Shown here: in pieces, positions 20,176 through 31,319 of the stretch
How the letters are laid out: the number at the start of each line of letters is the position of its first letter
Position numbering within the stretch: position 1 is the first letter of the stretch
Notes under the pieces: model-generated
Databases searched by the model: none
What the model was told of the DNA's origin: nothing
What the model saw: only the letters and a program-made list of their open reading frames with translations
Program-made: the position numbers and the translations under genes
Source: Steinernema hermaphroditum
Taxonomy: Eukaryota > Nematoda > Chromadorea > Rhabditida > Steinernematidae
Length of the DNA stretch: 64,000 nucleotides
NCBI GenBank assembly: GCA_030435675.1
Contig: CM059624.1
Span: 4,302,769 to 4,366,768 of the forward strand
Direction of reading: 5' to 3'

Positions 20176-20255
20176 TTCCTGAGCGACACTTCTATATCAC
20201 TGAAAGCGACGAGCGCCGTCCTCTGCGTGCGTTTGGCTCAGTCGGTAAGCTATCT

Positions 20256-21615
20256 TTCCGCTTCGTTTCGCTTCGCGCCACTACGCGGAAAAGCGCATTT
20301 CAGCTTCGCCTAAGCTCAACTGGCGAAGCTCCTAACCCATCGCCTCCTCCTATCCCTACAATAGTTAACAGAGGTATCGCTTTATTTGTTCTAGGAGTAG
20401 TCGCAATAACAAAACCAACAAACAACAATAAACAATCACACCAAAAACACACGAGGGACAATACAATAAACCTAGTTGCTGTTCTCCCGGCGTCAAACTG
20501 AATCCTTTGCCTTTCCGGTTTCGTCGTGACTCGACACATCGGGGCCCAGGCGCATTCGTTTCAACAAGGTGGATGCGACTGGTGTTGTCTTCTCGGACGC
20601 TTCGACGTAGGCTTTGAGTGTTTCCACGCGCTTCCATCTGCCGTGGCGCATGACTTCGTCAACTGGCGCCCCGTCTGCTATAGCTTGTGTTGCTGCTCCC
20701 CCTCGGAAACCATGGGGCGTGATGTTACTGGGAATGCCCAGCTTGGAGGCGATCCGGATCCACTCTTGACGTGCTACAGCGTATGACATGGGCCTGGAAC
20801 TCTCATTCAGATTGGGGAATACATACGGCGAGTTCGGGGCTCTTTGTAGCCAGATCGACATCAGGTTTACTGCACAGAAGCGGTTTGGCGCGGCTTGGAC
20901 GATCACTTTTCGAGCGCTTCCCTCCTTATTGGTTTTGTCTTTCACAATGCTCAGGACCATCTTATCGATGGAGAGGTCGACGTTGCAGTGGCGTAGCGAA
21001 GTTCCTTCAGATGGTTCCGGAAGCTTCCCTTCGCGCCGGATCCCTTCCAACATGGCTTGTATCCATATGGATTCGGCTGGATTTGGCCCGGGAAAAAATC
21101 TGTAGTACCACTTCAAGGCAGACGACGTTTGCTGCACCGTTGCGACGGAGTTGGACTCAACAAAGAGTTGGGCTAAGAACGCGAGCAGTTCGCTTTCGGA
21201 AGCTTCAATGTGTGCTCGTTCACTTCTCCAAGCTTGAAACTTCTTGACGGCGTTGTTGTACTTGTGGACCGTGGATTTCTCTCGTGACGCATGGAGCTTG
21301 ACCTGGACAACGTGGACGACTTCTCGGGGTACGAATGAGCTGATTGCGGAGCTGACACTCCGAAACGGATCTAAATACATGGTCAGGTTATGCCCGATCG
21401 TTCGAAAGTCAAATGTTATGCGTCGTCCTGGGTGGGCCGTGCGGGCTACCTATCTCACCGTGCTCACTATCTCTCTGCAAAACGACTACTCTTCGAACAG
21501 AAAGCAAGATGACTGCCGTCTGCTTTCTCGGCGCCTACTGCGCTATCTACCGTACCCTTGTCCGGCCAGTCGCGCCGAGACCTATTGCCAGTTGGAGCGA
21601 CTGGCTCCGCTGAAA
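20256..21615 (-). mobile_element. Solo recombinase mini-element (right arm)
   Basis: Mirror copy of 15122-16481. Its A-like end starts right after TATCTTT at 20251-20257, close to the TATCTTTT that borders the full PAT-like element at 5974-5980. The opposite end stops near TGAAATATCT, so TATCT borders both ends. Confidence 0.5.
20493..21380 (-). pseudogene. Tyrosine recombinase lacking the first catalytic Arg (right arm)
   Basis: Identical to the left-arm frame for 295 residues, including the deletion that removes the first catalytic Arg. A C-to-T change (CGA to TGA) ends it seven codons earlier than the left copy. His, second Arg, Trp and Tyr are present. Confidence 0.7.
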
Positions 21616-21670
21616 TATCTATGACTGCGATGCGCGGGTCGCGGGTTCGATCCCTGTCGGTGGCTTTTCG
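21616..21670 (+). repeat. 3' part of a tRNA-like (SINE-like) sequence (right arm)
   Basis: Contains GACTGCGATGCGCGGGTCGC followed by the B box GGTTCGATCCC and TGTCGGTGGC. The matching A-box half is at 20221-20255, on the far side of the mini-element. Confidence 0.45.
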
Positions 21671-22094
21671 ATTTTTTTCTTTCACAATAGGTTACAGTCA
21701 GTCGCGTCCGCGATTCGAAAAGTTCTATGCACCGGAACGAAAAAAAAACAGGCACCGGAACCGGAATTCCGGCGCAAAAAAAGCCGGAAAACCGGAAAAA
21801 CCGGAACCGGGTGCATCCCTAATAAGCACCAATCTTGCCGCCCGCAAGGGCTACAGTTTTTTGGCCCGAACTTCAGCCCTTTGCATGAGCACCAATCTTC
21901 CCGCCCACAGGGCTATTCGCGCGCGTTCTATGCATTCTTCTATGCGTTCTATGCAAGCGCGCGTAAACGCGCGCAGCCGCGTTTATAATCCCTTATCGCC
22001 GGATACATAGTTGCAACCAGAGATGGCAACGGCTGAGCCGTATCATCCGTCAGCCGTTGAACGGCTCAGCCGATCCGTCAACCGATCCGTCAAC

Positions 22095-22239
22095 AGAATC
22101 TCCTGTGACTCGCCTACATGGTTTCATTTAGCGTCGCATATCATACGCCAGGTCTACAGCGCCGTACGCCTAATGCATAGCCAGAAGATTATACACAGGG
22201 ACCTGACCACTAGAAACGTACTTATAAAGGATGCGAGAG
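22095..22239 (+). pseudogene. Captured fragment of the PLK4-like kinase gene (right arm)
   Basis: Mirror of 14498-14642. It matches 28795-28939 from the middle of intron 3 into exon 4 and keeps the canonical HRD catalytic triplet. Immediately to the right, ATCCAATCGGAGCGGGTCTGGGC rejoins the TTAA-flanked repeat seen at 4776-4799. Confidence 0.85.
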
Positions 22240-22544
22240 TATCCAATCGGAGCGGGTCTGGGCTCATTCGACGCGCCAGAAGCTGCTGAGCAAAAATTTT
22301 CTCAAGCGCCGACCTCGTATTTCAGCCAAAAAGAATGAAAATATTGCGCAACTCGTGCCCTGCCGGACAAATCGTGTCGGGACCGATCGTAAAACACATT
22401 CTGGATCCTAAGGTCTGTTTCTTGAAAACCACTAGGTTTTTTGGGAAACCGACTTCACCACCGAGCTCAGCGACCCCGAAAACAGGGTACACAAGCTTTC
22501 ACAAGTTTTAAAACACTTTTTTATCCATGACCGGGTCCCTTTAA

Positions 22545-23545
22545 ATAACGTACATCGTTGGTTCTTGCCTACCGAATGCACCTATCGTTGTGCTCGTCAT
22601 ACAGCGGCGGAAATATAAATAGGGACACCTGTGGGGAAAATGATCTTTCGTGTTTTAGTTGTATTTTACGGCAAGTGATTCCGAACGACTATCACTATCC
22701 GATGCAGAATTTCCTGTTGATTCTTATCATGCATATAAATTAGGTCATTACCCCTAATCAGGCAACTATTTCGTTGCGATACCACAAGGCGCTCATTTCG
22801 TCGCGGAAATATAAATAGGGGCACCTTCTAAATACAGGTAGATTTCCTGGCTTATGAAGCACAAAATGACAGTAACAGTTATATTTATGTTAACAATTCA
22901 TATTTAGCGGATTTACGTGTGATTTGAAGAATTCCGTGATGGTTGAGGATCTCAAAACTTTTAAACTTCTAGCAGCACCAGAGAAAGAGGAACATAGAGC
23001 GTTTTCGTGTGAAACTATCTCGAAAAATCACCAAAACCATGGTAACTATCTTTTTCTGCATTAAAAATAACCCTGATAGTGAAATAAGTGGAAACAAATG
23101 CTTTTGAAGATCTTTTGTCCTTCAAAATGTAGAACCCCAACTTGTCGAGCACTTTAGTATGGGTCCCGAAACGATGTAAAAGACAGGGTTTCCAGTCTTT
23201 TTCGATGACACTACGTTATACATTACTGTAGAGAGTGTGAAATAACCCATGTGTCAACCCGCATGGCAGGATGACGTTGAAGGGTTTGAAGAAAACCAGT
23301 ACCCTACTCGTCAGGTACATGAACAATTACTACGATAAGCTGGCAGATCAAGTGGCACAGCAAATTCGACAGCCTCACAGATGAGGAACAACAAAAGGAG
23401 ACTTAAGCATACCGTGGCATACCCTGCCGATGCACTAATGTGAAATATGTTTCCACCGGCTCGCCTTTACTCCGTAGAGCGCCACGCGGGTCTTGTCGGG
23501 GAGATCTGAAAAGGGGTGTGACAGGTCGACCAACCTGCTCACTAA
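22545..23545 (+). repeat. Arm-repeat copy, uninterrupted (right arm)
   Basis: The same sequence as 5471-5980 joined to 11617-12068, with the joint AACTATCTTTTTCTGC at 23044-23059. It therefore documents the unoccupied target of the PAT-like element. No gene recognised. Confidence 0.8.
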
Positions 23546-23765
23546 AGCAGAGAGAGGAAGAGTGAGATACAACTGATTTATGTTACGCCTAGTCGAGAGA
23601 TCGACAATATAGACGATATAAGGCTATTTAAATGGTTTCACATAGACTCTCTGTATAGAACGTGGTGGAAATTGGGAGAAATCAATCGAGGTCGGCGATA
23701 CCTGGAATCCTTGTCCTTTTTACAGTTGGAAGAACGGAGAAGGAAGGTTCAGTTTGGTTTGCGCC

Positions 23766-24386
23766 TCATTCGAACGTAAGGGTACATTTGATAAATTTGG
23801 GATGAAAATCTCGATAATAGAACTTGAAGTCCTGGGGCCACAAGTCATCGTGCAAGTAGAGATGTTCAAGACGAGGCGACTGCGTCTGCACCCGAACAAA
23901 CTGTTCACATTGGTCTCCGTAATTTTTTGTACGTATCATCTTGAAAACCTGCGATCCGAATAGTTTGAATAGATCATCGTAGAAGCTACCCGAATGTGGG
24001 CTCCGGGCACCAAATGCCCAGAACAAATCGACCGGAGAAAGCGAAAGAAGACTGGGGAGCACCTTGGTCAGAGCGGTTTCGAAGGAGAAAGATTCGTATT
24101 TTGCAGTGTTCTCTCCGTGATCTAGAACGATTGTTACGATTCTGTCGTACTTCGATAGCGCGTTTTTGAGACTATGTCGTCTGTTTTGGCCAAGATTCAG
24201 CAAACCGATGCCACATAAGTTCTCCTCAAAGTCAGGACAAATCGTGACCTGTAGATCGCGTCTCTGCGTGAAGTGATGAGTGGCAATATTCGCCACAGTT
24301 CCAGTCAAGCACTTGGCGTCCTTCATTTCTTCAGTGTGGAGATACCAGAAGACACTGTCGTAAAAGCAATGTGGAAGCGAATCCAT
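23766..24386 (-). CDS. F-box-like nematode family protein (right arm copy)
   Basis: A 206-aa ORF, mirror of 12351-12971. The two proteins differ only in a stretch of about 20 residues: VLVHRENTEKYESFSFEDAL on the left and VLDHGENTAKYESFSFETAL here. All the differences I see are amino-acid changing. Start codon and length are conserved. Function is unknown; the F-box assignment is tentative. Confidence 0.5.
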   Translation of the reverse strand: MDSLPHCFYDSVFWYLHTEEMKDAKCLTGTVANIATHHFTQRRDLQVTICPDFEENLCGIGLLNLGQNRRHSLKNALSKYDRIVTIVLDHGENTAKYESFSFETALTKVLPSLLSLSPVDLFWAFGARSPHSGSFYDDLFKLFGSQVFKMIRTKNYGDQCEQFVRVQTQSPRLEHLYLHDDLWPQDFKFYYRDFHPKFIKCTLTFE

Positions 24387-24801
24387 GCAAAATGATTGGG
24401 AAATGTGGCTGGCTGAAAGCTGAACGCCATTTATGATGGATTCTCGGCTTAACGCATTGCAATTCGGGAATTAAACAATGCATCACGGCTCGGTTTCTCG
24501 ACAGGTCCCACCGCGAATCCAAAACTGTTTCCGGAAACAGAAAACTGTTTTCAAACATGCTTGAAAACTGTTTCCGCCCCGCGGTGGGACCTGTCGTGCA
24601 GATTTGTGTTTCCGAGTTACTCTGAGTGGTTTGAAATTGTCCCTTGTTTACGAGTTTTTACTTTGTTCTATGTAACCTGATAATTGTTGATGGTGAAGTC
24701 TGTGTTTTTGAACTATAACCGACATCGGAAACAGTTTGCGGGAAACTGTTTCCGGAAACTGTTATCTTACACAGTGGAAACAGCTATCTTACACAGTGGA
24801 A

Positions 24802-25746
24802 TCAGACGATCGCTGTCCTTGACGGTTGGATCGGCGTTGCTGAGTTGACAATTGAGGCGGGGAGTGCGTTCCAGTCGTTGATTACTCGGCTGGAGAAGAA
24901 TCGGGATTCGATCGAGCGTGCTGCTGGCTTCGTAAGCGTGTAGCCGTGGTTTCTTGATCTTCGCTGATTCTCACTCGTGTCACGGTGGCGAGCGGTTAGA
25001 CACGCCAGGGATGAAGTCGTCTGCCAGACATCCTCTGTTTGTCTATTTTCGGTGTCGCGCAAGGCATAATGCCTTTGATTCGCGAAATAAAGTCGTGAAA
25101 GTCGTGAAAGTCGCTGATTTCGGGAGAAGAAGTCCGTCACTGGGATTCTTGCATGGCCGTGAATCATCTTGTATACCATAATGAGATCGGCTAGGCGTCT
25201 ACGATGGCACAGCGTTTCCATCTCGAGATGACGGAGACGATCGGCGTAGGAAGCATACGGTAGGCGGCACCGGCGATAGATCCATCTGGTGAAGTGTTTC
25301 TGGACTCGTTCCACGCGCAGCGATAGTCCACCGGTGCAGGAGTTCCAGCATTCCGTTGCGTATTCCAGGATCGGCCGGATGTAGTACTTGTGTGCGGTGA
25401 CATATACGCGCAGGGATGTGGAGCGGAGTGTCTTCATGAGCAGGTAGCACTTGCGGTGAGCAGAGATGATGATTGAATCCACATGCGCTGAGAAGTTGAG
25501 CTTCGAATCCACTTGTAGTCCGAGGTCGGGAACGGCTTCGGTGGTGGGAATCACATCTCCGTTGATACTGTAGGCGCGTTTGGCATTTCGGCGGCCGATG
25601 TGGAGGCAGAAGAACTTCGAGACCGATATCTTCAGACCTGCAGTTCTTGACCATGTTGAGAGACGATCCAGAGCGATCTGCAACTCATCGTTTGGGTTGT
25701 TCACGGGATATATAGAGTACAATTTGACATCATCAGCAACTTTCAC
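24802..25746 (-). pseudogene. 3' part of the same non-LTR retrotransposon, inverted
   Basis: The frame begins ADDVKLYSIYPVNN, so it resumes at the RT catalytic YADDV where the plus-strand half at 19640 stops, and continues through LQIALDRLSTWSRTAGLKI to the C-terminal RVINDWNALPASIV. A 141-bp family D repeat plus a 9-bp duplication is inserted in frame at 24970-25119, so the ORF stays open. The element's 3' end is at about 24800. Two halves in opposite orientation with a shared GCTGATGATGTC indicate a rearranged single element. Confidence 0.85.
24970..25110 (+). mobile_element. Dispersed repeat, family D, short copy with 9-bp target duplication
   Basis: The 141-bp copy runs from CTCACTCGTG to GTCGTGAAAG. 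TCGCTGATT flanks it on both sides (24961-24969 and 25111-25119). It is an internally deleted copy and shows the ends of the family clearly. Confidence 0.8.
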
Positions 25747-26175
25747 AACTTCACAACTTTGTTTCGCGAATCAAAGGCATTATGCCTTGCGCGACACCGA
25801 AAATAGACAAACAGAGGATGTCTGACAGACGACTTCATCCCTGGCGCGGCGTAGATGTCGAACCGGTCGTAGACGGCGCACTTCACTGGGCATCTGGGAA
25901 TCGGCAAATCTTCAGCTACGGCAGCGGAATATCGTTTGCGGCACAGCGGACGCTTCCGAGCTTGCATCTGATGGTCCGTGGTCCGGGAGTTGCGTCTTCC
26001 TCAGTGTTGGTGTCCTCAGAGCGTCGGCGACCTTCGAGATGACATCTCACGCAGCGTCGGGCGTCGGATTCCTGGCGTCGGGCATCTTGTTGTCAGCGGT
26101 GGTGGGACTACGGCTTCCGGATGTCCCAATTCCCTCTGGAAGCCGGAAAGCTCACAACTGCCACAGGGTTTGCTG
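25740..26175 (-). repeat. Dispersed repeat, family D, copy beside the inverted LINE half
   Basis: It starts CTTTCACAACTTCACAACTTTGTTTCGCG (read on plus) directly next to the LINE fragment and is truncated near GGGTTTGCTG. Its orientation is opposite to the copy at 19647-20175. Confidence 0.75.
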
Positions 26176-28294
26176 TTCTTTTCACATAATCGTTAACACC
26201 AGCTACTTTGGAATCAGCACTGTCCGTGAAAATGCTGGCAGCGAAGCTTGAAAGACTGGGGAAGCGTTTTGAACGGTAGCCTTTCAGTGCAAGCTGGATA
26301 AAAACCGGACACAAACCCAGTGACTACTTTCAGTTAGCACATTACGACTACTTTCGTCAAGAGATGTACCTCTAGTTCCCTCGGATGATGACAATCTGTT
26401 TGAGAACGCTCACGACGGCCCCCACCTTCCACTGCAGACAGCCACTGACGCTTTTGCAGTACATCGATTAACAAACACATTGTAGTTCTGTCTTATTTGT
26501 AGTTTTTTGTAGATAACAAAATACATCACATTGTGTTCCGCCATTTTCTCCATTTTTTCTCATCGTCTGCGCTGGCATCCACACCGCTCCGCGCGAGCGC
26601 GAGCGCGCGAACACGTGCTTCTGAAGATGCGGGCGCTCAGCACAAACAAGCGTCTACCATCGCAAACAGCGAAGGACAACAGACTACCGTATAGGATAAC
26701 AGGTCGCCTCAGGGCGATCGTTTGAAGACCCGGGTACATAGTAGTTGCCTCCGTTTTATTCAGAAAAAGCCGTCACATACTTTTATGACGCACGCGGCTC
26801 AACGAAAAAAGACGTACGTGCGGCTTAAGCCATGGAATACAACCAGGCCTTAATAATTTAACCTTAATGTGCTGAAGCACCCCTGCGCTACTAACAGTAG
26901 ACAACAAATCACCAGCTCGTCTATTATTGCATACACGTTATGGCATGCGAGGTACATGTTAAGCACCTATTTAAGTGGACAAGTTGCGCCAAGGCTTGAT
27001 CTTCGAGTAGAGCATGGTCTATAGACATAAGCTGAAGGCTCCCATGAGAAACAGAGTTTGAGACCGAAGATGCTCCAGAAAGCCCGTCAATTACTTTAAA
27101 AGCAAAATTACACTGTGCCACAGTAAAAGGCCTGAATTATATATGGCATGTAGTGGGGAATGGTATGATCCGTACTGTGATTGCGAGCGAAAAGGTCGGT
27201 CATGCGGCATACACAAATTCCACAATCGTTGCCGTTATTTTTCAGAGGACCATGCTAAAAATGTTGAATGGGATAAATTGTGGCTTATCTTTTAACGGTA
27301 ACGATAGCGATAAACCTTCTTTGCTAAGAAATGAATCAAGGTTATGCTCCTCTTGGGTGGCCTGGAATATCTGAAGAATTATGACCAGAGATGGGCACCA
27401 ACGGATCACATCGGCTATCGCAGCAACGCTGCGAGGTTCGCATATTTCGTGTCTTTTTACGCTTGTTTCACAGTCAAATCCCCTTGCATCTAGTCTATCA
27501 ACGCAGTTTATATTCGGATCAATCATGTCACGCATGTTTCCCAGTTGAGATCGCATGATTTCCCGCGCTTTTCGTCTCGCTAGACGAACTTACGCATGTC
27601 CCGCCAGAAGGAGTTCAAACGCGCAGAACGCTCGCTCGCTATACCGTAGTAGGATCCCGCGCGCGAGAAGAGCGCTTCCGCTGTGCTGCTGCCGTGCTGC
27701 GATCGGTTCCGTGCTGACGTGCCGTGCTGCGGTCCGTGCTTGCCGAGTTTTGCAGTCGGTTCACCCGTGTCGCCTGCTGGGCACCGGGTTGTTGTGATAG
27801 TGTTCGCTTGTTATTTATCGTGTAGATAAAAGTTGTGTTTTAGCTGTCTTTGTCGTGTACGCATTGCAGCTTAGTTGGTTGTATCGGGATCGTCGACTTG
27901 TTGGTTCCTCGTCGTCGATATTCCCGCATTTGGCCCTGTACCTAGAGTAGGACAGGAAGGACTACGCAGCCAGAAGAGCGCGTCAGTCAGTAGTCGCTCG
28001 GGACTACGCATCGCTGTGAGAGGCGATTTGGGATCACACGCAGTGATCAAGAAGAGGAAGAGAGAAGGAGGGAGAAGAGGAAGAGAGAAGAAGGGAGAAG
28101 AGAGAAGAGAAGAAAGGGAAGAGGGGAAAACCGCGTCACGCACGCGTACAGCGACGCTTCAAGGGCCCATAACCCGCGTGGCACCTTCAATAGCTGCGGA
28201 TCGGCTAGAAGGTTTAAGGCGAGCGCGAGCGGTTTAAGGCCAGCGGAAATTATCATTTTTTTGTACTGGTCGTTTCAGAGAAAATTTGTCACTG
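26176..28294. other. Intergenic region, repeats and low-complexity DNA
   Basis: I see no convincing gene. There is alternating GCGCGAGCGCGAGCGCGCG near 26597, imperfect CCGTGCTGC iterations at 27675-27745, and a purine-only (AG-rich) run at about 28048-28125. AGAGATGGGCACCAACGG at 27388 resembles the end of the foldback at 4800. The sequence TCGTTTCAG ending at 28278, 16 bp before the kinase ATG, is a plausible trans-splice or 5'-UTR acceptor. Confidence 0.5.
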
Positions 28295-30538
28295 ATGGCG
28301 TGTGTCGGGAAGGAGTGCGATTACCAAGGTTTAATCGAGCAAATGAAAGCAGATTGGGAAGTGAGCCTATTTCTTTTAATTCTTGTAGATTAATCGTTCG
28401 TTTTCAGGACGACTTGGATGACGTGAAGCATCTTGGTAATGGTGACATCGGTTCCGTGTTTTACGCCTGGCAGAAGAGTCGGAAGGGGCCCGTTGCCATC
28501 AAAATGGTACGATTTCTTTCTTGCTACGGTTTGCTTATTTGTTATTTCTATGATTTATTATGTACTGATTCGTGACCGTTTCTCGTTGCAGGTTAACCTC
28601 CGAGGTCATAGGGGACGTGCGTACGGCGAGACAGTTACCCTGAAGCTGCTGAAGGATCATATGCATGTCGTGTCGATGTACACTTATAAGACGGTCGGCG
28701 ACTACATGTACATCTTGATGGAGTTCTGCGAGGGAGGCTCCCTCTGCGACTATTTAACAACACACGGTGTGATGTCTGAGAAAGCCGGTATTGTAGAATC
28801 TCTTGTGACTCGCCTACATGGTTTCATTTAGCGTCGCATATCATACGCCAGGTCTACAGCGCTGTACGCCTAATGCATAGCCGGAAGATTATACACATGG
28901 ACCTGACCACTAGAAACGTACTTATAAAGGATGCGAGAGACCCAAATAGTATCGCAGTGGTAGGAAATCTCGATGTCCTGTTCATGAATTCTTATTCGTC
29001 GTTATTTTTAGAGACTGTGCGATTTCGGGCTCGTTTCTGACGTCAATAAGGGAAGTTTGGCTGAAACTTCGGGAATTATGAAGCGGTAAGCCTGTCCTGT
29101 GCTAAATACATTTCTGTTGTGGGTTTCGTTTTAGGGTGGCTTCAAACAATTTGAAGTACTACCTGAGAGGGGACCTTTATTCAATGGGTTGCCTCCTCTA
29201 CTCGATGCTCGTTCAGAAAGACCTGTCAAGATCCACCCGAGAAGGTGTTATCGACGACATGGTCCAGGAAGTCAACAAATCCTCGATAAAAAATGAAGTT
29301 AAGGACTTAATCAAAAGCCTGCTAAATAGGGAGTTCAAAGACATCGAGGGTAAGGTGCCGGGGCTTGAGTATTCGCAATAACGACTTGTTTGCAGATCTG
29401 AGATTTTGTGAGTTCATGGGTGGTAACGACTCTCTGGCGAAGCTCAGACCTACCGACCAGGTAATCAGCATCACCGTAGCCTTTTTACACGTTTACTTAT
29501 TCAGAAAACACCTAGAGAGCGAGCCGACGATAGCCTGGAGCGTCTCCGCGCACTCCAAGGACGCAGCGCCAACCGCCAGCCAGAAGTAAAACTCCATATG
29601 TCGCCAAACATCAGTATAACGGCTGTTTAGGATCGCCGCGAAAATTCAGCCGAACGAAAGAACGGAAATGAAGACGCTAAGCAAAGAGAGGCACGACGCC
29701 GTTCGGATTCAAAAAGCCGTCGCCAGGAGTCCCCCAGGAGCTCCGCAGAACTCGCACAGTGGCCGTGTCCTGTTTTCATCAAAGGTAGCAAGGAGGTAAA
29801 AGTGAACGGAGAATATAAAGTAAGCTGCGATTATATTTGTGATTCCTTCATACTTCTTCCATTCAGATACACTTCAGCTTGCCGTTCGACATAGTCGTGG
29901 AAATTGATAGCATCAGAGCGGGCGTGGAAATAAAGCGACATATTCAAATTCTTAAAGTTACGAATGATGGGTTAAAACCTGATGGGTTCAAATTCTCAAA
30001 TACACAGACGGTTAATCTGCGCTGATCATTATTTGTAATGTAATACGCCTCTTTAGGTTGTTATCCACTCGGACGGCACTACTCGCTCATACACCAGCTA
30101 CTCATCCCTGAAAGGCGGCGACCGCACACTTTATCAAGATGCAATAGCGCGGATAAACGAATACATTGACGCGAATGCATCGTTAAAGAAGCACTGCATC
30201 GCCAAAATCAATAACCTGCGACATTTTACCGAGGAATCCTGTTTCTGCATGATGGTCAATGGAAGTTGTCGCTTGCACCTGTCGAAGGGCGAGAAGATCA
30301 TACGAAGTAGCACTGGAGAGTACAAAATGATTGATGGTGATCGTAACCAAAAAATTATTGATCCTTCAGATCGTAAGCTAAATATCACTCGTGTTCCTTC
30401 AATATCGATGTGTGTTTAGGCATTAGACGGGTGATGGATTTTCACGAGAACCAAGCTCTGATCAATTGGTTGATAAAGCACAAAGAACAAGACCAGATTG
30501 TTCTAGATGACTCGCAGGATTTTTTTGTGGCGTGGTAG
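28295..30538 (+). CDS. PLK4/ZYG-1-like Ser/Thr protein kinase, 12 exons
   Basis: Exons: 28295-28360, 28408-28506, 28592-28787, 28832-28959, 29012-29085, 29135-29349, 29396-29460, 29505-29585, 29631-29819, 29867-30010, 30057-30372, 30420-30538. All phases agree and give 563 aa. The kinase domain has the Gly loop LGNGDIGSV (31-39), VAIK (K54), MYILMEFCEGGSL, the catalytic loop HMDLTTRN (142-149), DFG (167-169) and DLYSMGCLLYSM. HRD is changed to HMD, but Asp144 and Asn149 remain. A basic linker is followed by about 240 residues of alternating strands (CPVFIKGSKEVKVNG, SCFCMMVNGSCRLHL) that could be cryptic polo boxes. The short kinase plus such a C-terminus suggests PLK4/ZYG-1, the centriole-duplication kinase; the assignment is tentative. 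Poly(A) signal near 30570. Confidence 0.7.
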
Positions 30539-31319
30539 CGTACGGGTTAAATTAATTAATTTTTGAGTTAATAAATTTTGGTTTAGCATCCATGTGTACT
30601 GTTTTGACTCGCCTTAATTTGAGCTGCCTTCTGAGGTCACCTTGTTCAGGCTTCCTCCTTAGGACGGAACAGAGGGAACGCTTCGCGTGTAGATTTGCTT
30701 CCTTTTTAGGCATACTCCGCCTTCCGAAGTTTGCTCTGGGGCGACAGATCAGAGGTAGGCTCTGAAACACGAAGGCGCTTCTGGATTTGAAGCGAAGGCG
30801 TCGACGTCAAATTCGCCCTTCGCACCTCTTAGGCTTTTCTTCCGAGACCCGTATGAACAACGATTGCAACGTGAACTCAGTGCTGTGAACTGTGCGGGTT
30901 CTGTAGGCCTGTAGAGAGGGATGAGGCGGTGGCCACGAGAAGCGCGTGTCCGACAAAGGCGAAAGTTGATTCGGGGATTGTTACGGTATTTACGGTATCC
31001 CCCGTCCGACCCGAGGTTCCGGCGTATTCAAGAAGAGAGGAAGCAGCTCCTGCGCCAGAGCCATGAACTGCCAATTGAACCAAAATCTTGACCGAAAAGT
31101 TTCCGAACGTACGACCCTTACCACCCCGTTTCGTTGGGACATTTGTGTTGTTGCAAATCGTGTCTGCGAGACTGATCCGTTCAGTCTGTCTCTGTCTACA
31201 GACATTCGAGGACGTTCGGCGAATGCAAGCAACCGTGCAACAGAGTTAGCTGCTCTCATTCTGCTATCCCGTGCACCACCGATCGGCCGTATCTCCCTGG
31301 ATCTCTGCTTAGACGTCAA
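30539..31319. other. Spacer between kinase and RdRP genes
   Basis: Contains the kinase poly(A) signal AATAAA at 30570. An 86-codon frame at 31063-31323 has no recognisable domain and ends where the RdRP start overlaps. I see no further gene. Confidence 0.5.

Larger units (their letters stand above)
19652..24668. repeat. Right arm of the near-perfect palindrome
   Basis: Mirror image of 12069-17085 with constant offset. Beyond 24668 (after the shared AAAGTAAAAACTCG, here inverted) the flanks differ, and inward of about 19655 they also differ. Confidence 0.85.

Noticed and set aside
21560..21670. A functional tRNA gene
   Set aside because: A B box is present but the acceptor stem cannot pair and the A-box part is over 1.3 kb away; it reads as a tRNA-derived repeat.
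12069..24668. A Polinton/Maverick or viral integration, suggested by the long inverted arms
   Set aside because: No polymerase B, capsid, ATPase or retroviral-type integrase is present. The arms are a mosaic of unrelated small elements rather than terminal repeats of one large element.
27555..28256. Arg/Cys-rich and Leu/Ser-rich frames near the kinase promoter
   Set aside because: They come from GC-rich iterations and a purine-only tract.
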